The translations under genes were made by a program, and so were the position numbers. From Gammaproteobacteria bacterium (lineage in GTDB: Bacteria > Pseudomonadota > Gammaproteobacteria > Pseudomonadales > Pseudohongiellaceae): 7,367 nucleotides of DNA. This document shows positions 1 to 6,100 of this stretch, in pieces. Under the pieces are notes generated by a model, which was given only the letters and a program-made list of their open reading frames with translations, did no database searches and was not told the origin of the DNA. The stretch lies in NCBI GenBank assembly GCA_947377625.1, contig CANCGR010000580.1, positions 1 to 7,367 on the forward strand. Direction: 5' to 3'. Each line of letters opens with the position of its first letter. Within the stretch, counting starts at the first letter, position 1.

Positions 1-113
1 ATGCTTGATACGTTATAGCCGGTAGAACTTGACGCTACAGTACCTGTAAGCGTAGTAGTACCGCCCACACATAGTTTTGTAGGGCTTGATGTAGCATAAG
101 CCAACATTGATGT
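1..113 (-). repeat. Start of super-repeat unit 4 (cut by window edge)
   Basis: About 37 residues repeat the opening of the previous units: P-T-K-L-C-V-G-G-T-T-T-L-T-G, then S-S-S-T-G-Y-N-V-S-S. The C-V-G cysteine is at 69-71. The Ig half ends near 42 and the next head would begin at about 41. The post-cysteine segment resembles unit 2 (A-S-S-S-T-A-Y-S-V-S-S). At least part of a fourth head therefore lies beyond position 1. Confidence 0.85.
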
Positions 114-3100
114 ACCACTCACGTTAACTGTTTTGGTAGCAGTAGCCACACAACCCAGCGCACTTGTACCTGTAATAGTATAAGTAGTAGTAATTGTTGG
201 AGTAGCCGTAGGCGAAGCACTTACTGTAGAGCTTAGGCCTGAAGCCGGAGTCCATGAGTATGTCGTTGCACCTGAAGCTGTTACCACAATGCCTGCACCC
301 GCGCAAGACGCAGCTACTGTAGGCGTGAAGGAAAGCGAAGGTGTTGCATTGATAGTGATGTTACGGGTAACATAGCAACCGCTCACATCGTAAGTGATAG
401 TAGCTGAGCCACCTGCAACACCAGTGATAACACCGGTAGTTGGGTTAACAGTAGCAATACCTGGCGCACTGCTGGTCCATGTACCACCGCTGGTCACACA
501 GCTCCATGTTGTATTCTGGCCACCGCAGATAGTGGTAACACCACCTGTAATTGAAGCCGGAGTAGTATTGGTAACAGTAAGGGTAGCACTATTGCTACAG
601 CCTGAAGTTGTACCGGTTACTGTGTAAACAGTAGTTACTGTAGGGCTGGCGTTAACCGTAGCGCCTGTTGTAACGTCAAGGCCGGCAGTAGGCAACCAGC
701 TATAGGTAGTAGCGCCTGATGCTGTAGCGTTTAAAGCTGAGCCGGTGCTGCAATAGGTGCCGGATGATGGTGTAACACTGATAGTGAAACCACCCGAAAC
801 GTTAGTCAGTGCATAGGTTGCGAAACCACCACAAACAGGGTTATTATAAGTAATAGTATAAGAACCAGCAGCAACGCCTGTAACCAGGCCGCTTGAGTTT
901 ACAACACCTAACGTAGTATCACTGCTGCTCCATATACCACCAGAACCTGATTCTGTAAGCACCATAGTACCTGGTAAACACAATGTAGATGATGGGCCTG
1001 AAATACCCGCAGTAGCAATGTTATAAGTAATAGTATCTAAAGCTGTATTGGTACAACCTGAAGTATCGGTAGCAGTAACGGTGTAAACAGTAGTTACAGT
1101 AGGCGATGCACTCACACTAGTACCTGTAGCTACACTCAGGCCAGCTGATGGAGCCCATGAATAGCTGGTAGCCGTACCTGATGCTGTGATGCCAACAGGC
1201 GAACTTGAGCTACAGTAAATAGCCGATGAAGGGCTTAAAGTAACTGTAGGGAAAGTGATAGTTTTAGTTGCAGTACCCTGGCAGCCGTTAGTATCAATAC
1301 CTGTTACAGTATAAGTAGTAACAACTGTTGGAGTAGGTGTAACTGTAGCCAATACAGTGCTTGATAAACCTGAAGCAGGAGACCATGAATAGGTAGTAGC
1401 GCCTGCAGCAGTCATTGGGGTGCCTGAGCACACTATTGACGGGCTGATGGTTATTGTAGGCGGAGTGAATGTATTAACTGTAGTTGTGAATGAACCGTTA
1501 CAACCTGAAGCAGGGTCAGTAGCCGTAACTGTATAGGTAGTTGTAGCAGAAACAGTAGCAGTAGTCACTGCAGCAGCCGTTGAGGTTACGCCGGTTGACG
1601 GAGCCCATGAGTAGGTTGCTGAAGGCAAGCTTGGTGCAAACCTGTAAGCCTCAGGAGTTGTTACAGTTACTACAGCACCGTTGTAAGTGCTTGCAGTAGT
1701 AGCAATAGTACCAGCGGCATTCTGTATACCTACAGTACTGTTATAAGCAGTTGTACCATTAGCCATAGCCGTAATCATTACATCAATAGCATTAGATGTT
1801 TCATTAAGTATGATCTGGCCTGTATTTGTACCGCCACCGCTATAGTTGCCTATGCCGTTGTAATAGATAACGAACTTACGGTTAGGGGCAGTGCCCGTTA
1901 CACCGTAGGTACAGCTACCAGCACCTGTAGAACCGAAACCTGCAGTAGCAAGGTCATGCATCAGTAGGGAGATACATGCAGTAGGCGCAGTAGTACTTGC
2001 GAACGCATAGTTGGTAAGGTTGGCGCTTGTAAAATTGGTAAAGCTTACCCAGCCGTTGGTACAGATGCCTATCTGAGTATAATTTACGCCGTAGAAGTTA
2101 AAAGTAAATGGCAATGTAATAGCACCGCTATTAGCATCATCACCTGCTACTGAACCAGAAGAAGTAAATGAAGCTAATGAATAAGTAGTACTAGCAACAG
2201 TATAACTAGATGGGCTTGAAGCAATACCAGCAGTAAGAGTTGTTGTGTTGCCTGGGCAAACTGTTGTTGGTGCCGCTGTTGCATAAGGGATTACAGCGGT
2301 AGAACCGAAAGTAACCACCTTAGTACCTGTAGCCACACAACCAGCTGCACTTGTACCAGTTATAGTATAAGTAGTAGTAGAACCAGGGTTTGCAGTAACT
2401 GCAGTACCCGCCGTAGCACTAAGGCCAGTTGAAGGTGCCCATGTATAACTTGCGGCACCCGATGCTGTAACCACAACACCTACGCCACCACATGCATAAG
2501 CCGATGTAGGCGTAAACGTAAGGGTTGGGGTAGCATTAACTGTAATTGACTTGGTTACATAACAACCGCTCACATCGTAAGTGATGGTAGCTGTGCCAGC
2601 GGTAACACCAGTAACCACGCCTGTTGACGGGTTAACAGTTGCAACGCCTGGCGCACTGCTGCTCCAGGAACCGCTGGCGGTAGCACATGCAAAGGTTGTA
2701 TTAGAACCCTGGCACACCGCAGTTGCGCCGGTAATAGCGGCTGGCGTAGTATTAGTAATAGTAACAGTTGTAGTGTTAGTACAGCTACCTGTTGTACCAA
2801 CCACTGTATAAGTGGTAGTTACGGTAGGGCTGGCGCTAACAGTAGCACCAGTTGCAGCACTAAGGCTTACAGATGGCGACCATGAGTAAGTAGTACCGCC
2901 AGATGCAGTCATTGAAAATGCGCTGCCTGTGCTGCAATAAGTACCTGATGATGGAGTAACACTAACTGTAAAGCCACCTGGCAATACAGTAATGCCATAA
3001 GTAATATAACCGCAGGTAGTGTTATTGTAAGTAATAGTTGCTGTACCGCTGGCAACACCCGTAACTACACCTATCGAACTTACGGTAGCTACAGTAGTAT

Positions 3101-6100
3101 CAGAACTTTGCCAGTTGCCGCCAGTACCATCGGTTGTTAACGCCAGAGTACCCGGAAGGCATATTGTGCTGGAACCACCCGCACCTGTAATGGTTGTAGG
3201 TGTTATGTTGTAATTAACAACTGCTGTAGCTGGGCCGGCACAACCTGAAGCATCAGTACCAATAACGGTATATGTGGTAGTAGCCTTAGGCGATGCGTTT
3301 ACGCTGGCACCAGTAGTTGCACTTAAACCTGCTGCTGGCGACCATGAGTAAGAAACAGATGTACCAGAAGCAGTAAGCCCAACAGCAGAACCTGCACTAC
3401 AGAAAATAGCAGATGACGGTGTAACGGTTATTGTAGGGAATGACAGCACTTTTGTAGCTGTACCCGTACAGCCATGAGCATCAGTACCGGTTGCAGTGTA
3501 CGTAACCGCAGTATAAGCAGTAGGCGTTACAGTAGCCCCTACAGTTGTAGCCAGGCCGGTAGATGGAGACCATGAATAAGTAACTGCACCAGAAGCTGTC
3601 ATAGGCGTACCTACGCAAACTGTAGAAGGAGCAATGCTTATTGTTGGGCTAGTGTAGTTATAAATTGTTTTGCTGTAAGTGCCAAAACAACCTGAAGCCG
3701 GGTCAGTTATGGTAACAGTATAGGTTTGTGTTCCTGATACTGTAGCGGTAACCGGTGTACCGGTAGTTGCTGAAGTTGTAGAGCCAGCCCAGGTATAAGT
3801 AGCACTTGGGAAGCTCGGCACAAAGCGCCATGCTTCAGGGGTAGATACACTCCAAACAGCACCATTTTTACCGCTCACTGTGGTAGCAAGGGCACCGGCA
3901 GCATTTTGAATACCACAGGTACTGTTATAAGAAGTAGTTCCGTTTGATACTGCCGTAAGCATTACATCAATGATGTTTGATGATTCATAAAGGATTATCT
4001 GGCCAGTGTTGGTATTACCACCACTATAGTTACCAACTCCATTGTAGTAAATGATAAACTTCCTGTTAGGCGCAGTGCCGGTAGTACCATAAGTTATGCT
4101 ACCCGCACCTGTTGTACCAAAGCCTGAAGTAGCTAAGTCATGCATTACAAAGCCAATCATTGCCCCGTATGCCGATGTAGATGCTAAAGCGTAGTTGGTA
4201 AGGCTGGTTGCCGCACTCGTAAAGCTCACCCAACCGTTGGTACATATGTTGATAGAAGTATAGTTAGTACCATAAAAATTGAACGTAAATGGTAAAGTAA
4301 CAGCACCGCTATTTGCGTCATCACCAGCTACACTGCCTGATGAAGTAAAGCTTGCCAATGAATAGGTAGTACTACTTACTGAATAGGCAGTTGAGCTGCT
4401 CGCTGGCTGCCCGGTAAGCACATCTGTTCCCCCAGGGCAAGCAGTATCAGAAGCGGCTGAAATATATGCTGCCATATAGGTAGAACCTACATTTACTGAT
4501 TTTGTACCGGTGTTCACGCAACCGTTAGCATCAGTACCCGTAATAGTATAAGTTGTTGCAGAACCGGGGTTAGCGGTTACAGTTGCACCAGTTGCTGCAC
4601 TGAGGCCGGTTGCAGGTGTCCAGCTATATGTTGCTGCACCAGATGCCGTAACTACAACTCCGATACCACCACAAGCCAAAGCTGTAGATGGGGTAAAGGA
4701 AAGCGTAGGCAATGCATTAACCGTGATACCACGGGTTACGTAGCAACCAGTTGCGGTAACAGTATAAGTGATTGTTGCTGTACCTACAGTCACCGGAGTA
4801 ATAATACCTGTAGAAGGATCAATTGTGGCTACGCCAGGGGCGCTGCTGCTCCATGTACCACCACCTGTTGCACAGGCATAAGTGCGGGTAGAACCCATAC
4901 ATACTGTATTGGTGCCTGTTATTGCTGCAGGGGTATTATTAGTAAGCGTAACTGTTGCCACAGCATGGCAACCTGTTGAGCTATTGGTACCAAACACGGC
5001 GTATGAAGCTGTAGCCGATGGGCTGGCATTCGTTGACGCTGTAGAAGTAGAAGAAAGCCCTGATGGGGTTCCGCCACCTATATCGGTCCATAACCAAAGG
5101 TCGGCAGCACCGCCAGAAGCTGAAGCCGTAAGTGTTGTTGCACCAGCTGAGGTACAATATGTTGGGGAAGAAGGGCTAACACTTAAAGTGAATCCACCGG
5201 TAGCCACCCTTAACCTGATGGAGTCAATGCCGCACACTGATGTATAATATACAGTGACGCCACCAATACCGCCTGAAGTATAAAGGCTTCCTCCTGCATC
5301 AATTGTAGCAATTGAAGGGTCGGAAGTACTCCATGTTCCCCCGTTACCGCCTTCGAGCATTTGCGCGAAACCCGGATAGCACACTACTGTATCGGAAGCA
5401 ACGTAAGGTGCAATACCAGTTAATGGGATTATCTTGGTAATTACAGAGGTTGCAGTTTTGCTACATCCTGTACTTGCGTCTGTGCCAGTTACTGTATATG
5501 TTGTTGTTGTAGTGGTAGGCGTGGAGTTAACCGAAGCGCCGGTTGACGCACTAAGTGTTGAAGACGGCGACCAACTGTAAGAGGTACTTGTACCGGAGGC
5601 AGTAATATTTACCGGGCTGCCTGTTGGGCAGTAATTAGCTGCTGTTGGGCTTACACTAACTGTCGGTAAAATATTTACCGTTTTAGTAGTAGTGCCTATA
5701 CATCCGGCTGCACTGGTACCGGTAATTGTATACGTGGTTGCCACTGTAGGGCTGGATGTAACAGTTGCCCCTACCGTAGCACTCAGGCTTGTAGAAGGAG
5801 ACCAGCTATAAGTAGATGCACCAGAAGCAGTCATCGGTATACCAAAACAACCATTAGTAGGAGTTACGGCAATTGTAGGATTAGTTAAAACAGTAAGTAG
5901 CTGGGTACCTGTATAACTACAACCATTAGCTGTAACTGTAGCAGTATATGTTGTAGTACTACCTGGTGTAGCCACCGGAGTGCTCGTTGTGCTGCTGCTA
6001 AGTGAAGCTGATGGCGACCAGGAATATGTTGGCGTCGCAGATACCGGCGTGAACCTCCACCCTTCAGGCGTTGTTACACTATACATAGTGCCCGAACGGC

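Larger units (their letters stand above)
114..2303 (-). repeat. Super-repeat unit 3 (730 residues)
   Basis: This is the third complete copy. The C-P-G cysteine codon at 2256-2258 recurs as C-V-G at 69-71, a spacing of 2,187 bases. Module lengths match unit 2 to within a residue or so (P2 70/70, P3 78/78, P4 76/76), so the register of the array is tightly kept. Confidence 0.92.
2304..4484 (-). repeat. Super-repeat unit 2 (727 residues)
   Basis: This is the second complete copy, with the same module order. The C-P-G cysteine codon at 4437-4439 recurs at 2256-2258, a spacing of 2,181 bases. The P-N-R motif of the head (4062-4070) is 2,226 bases below that of unit 1 and 2,184 bases above that of unit 3. 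Its head is about three quarters identical to that of unit 3 by hand alignment. Most codon differences in the conserved stretches are synonymous. Confidence 0.92.

Noticed and set aside
124..306. Minus-strand frame of 60 codons in a different register from the main gene, and a similar one at 2570-2800
   Set aside because: Both are out of frame with the continuous reading frame. They are Cys/Tyr-rich or Leu/Gln-rich products of shifted repeat codons.
394..627. Plus-strand open frame of 77 codons, with a close look-alike at 2581-2811
   Set aside because: Both are antisense to BIG2-B and P4 of the giant gene and lie exactly 2,187 bases apart, the super-repeat period. Their similarity reflects the repeats on the other strand and does not show that they are genes.
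2970..3210. Possible internal gene boundary or promoter within the window
   Set aside because: No stop codon, ribosome binding site or spacer occurs at this or any other module junction. The frame continues unbroken from 7367 to 3.
4882..5247. Plus-strand open frame of 121 codons
   Set aside because: It is antisense to BIG2-B and P4 of unit 1. Its Val/Pro/Ala-rich translation is what the complement of Thr/Gly-rich coding DNA gives, and it has no recognisable domain.
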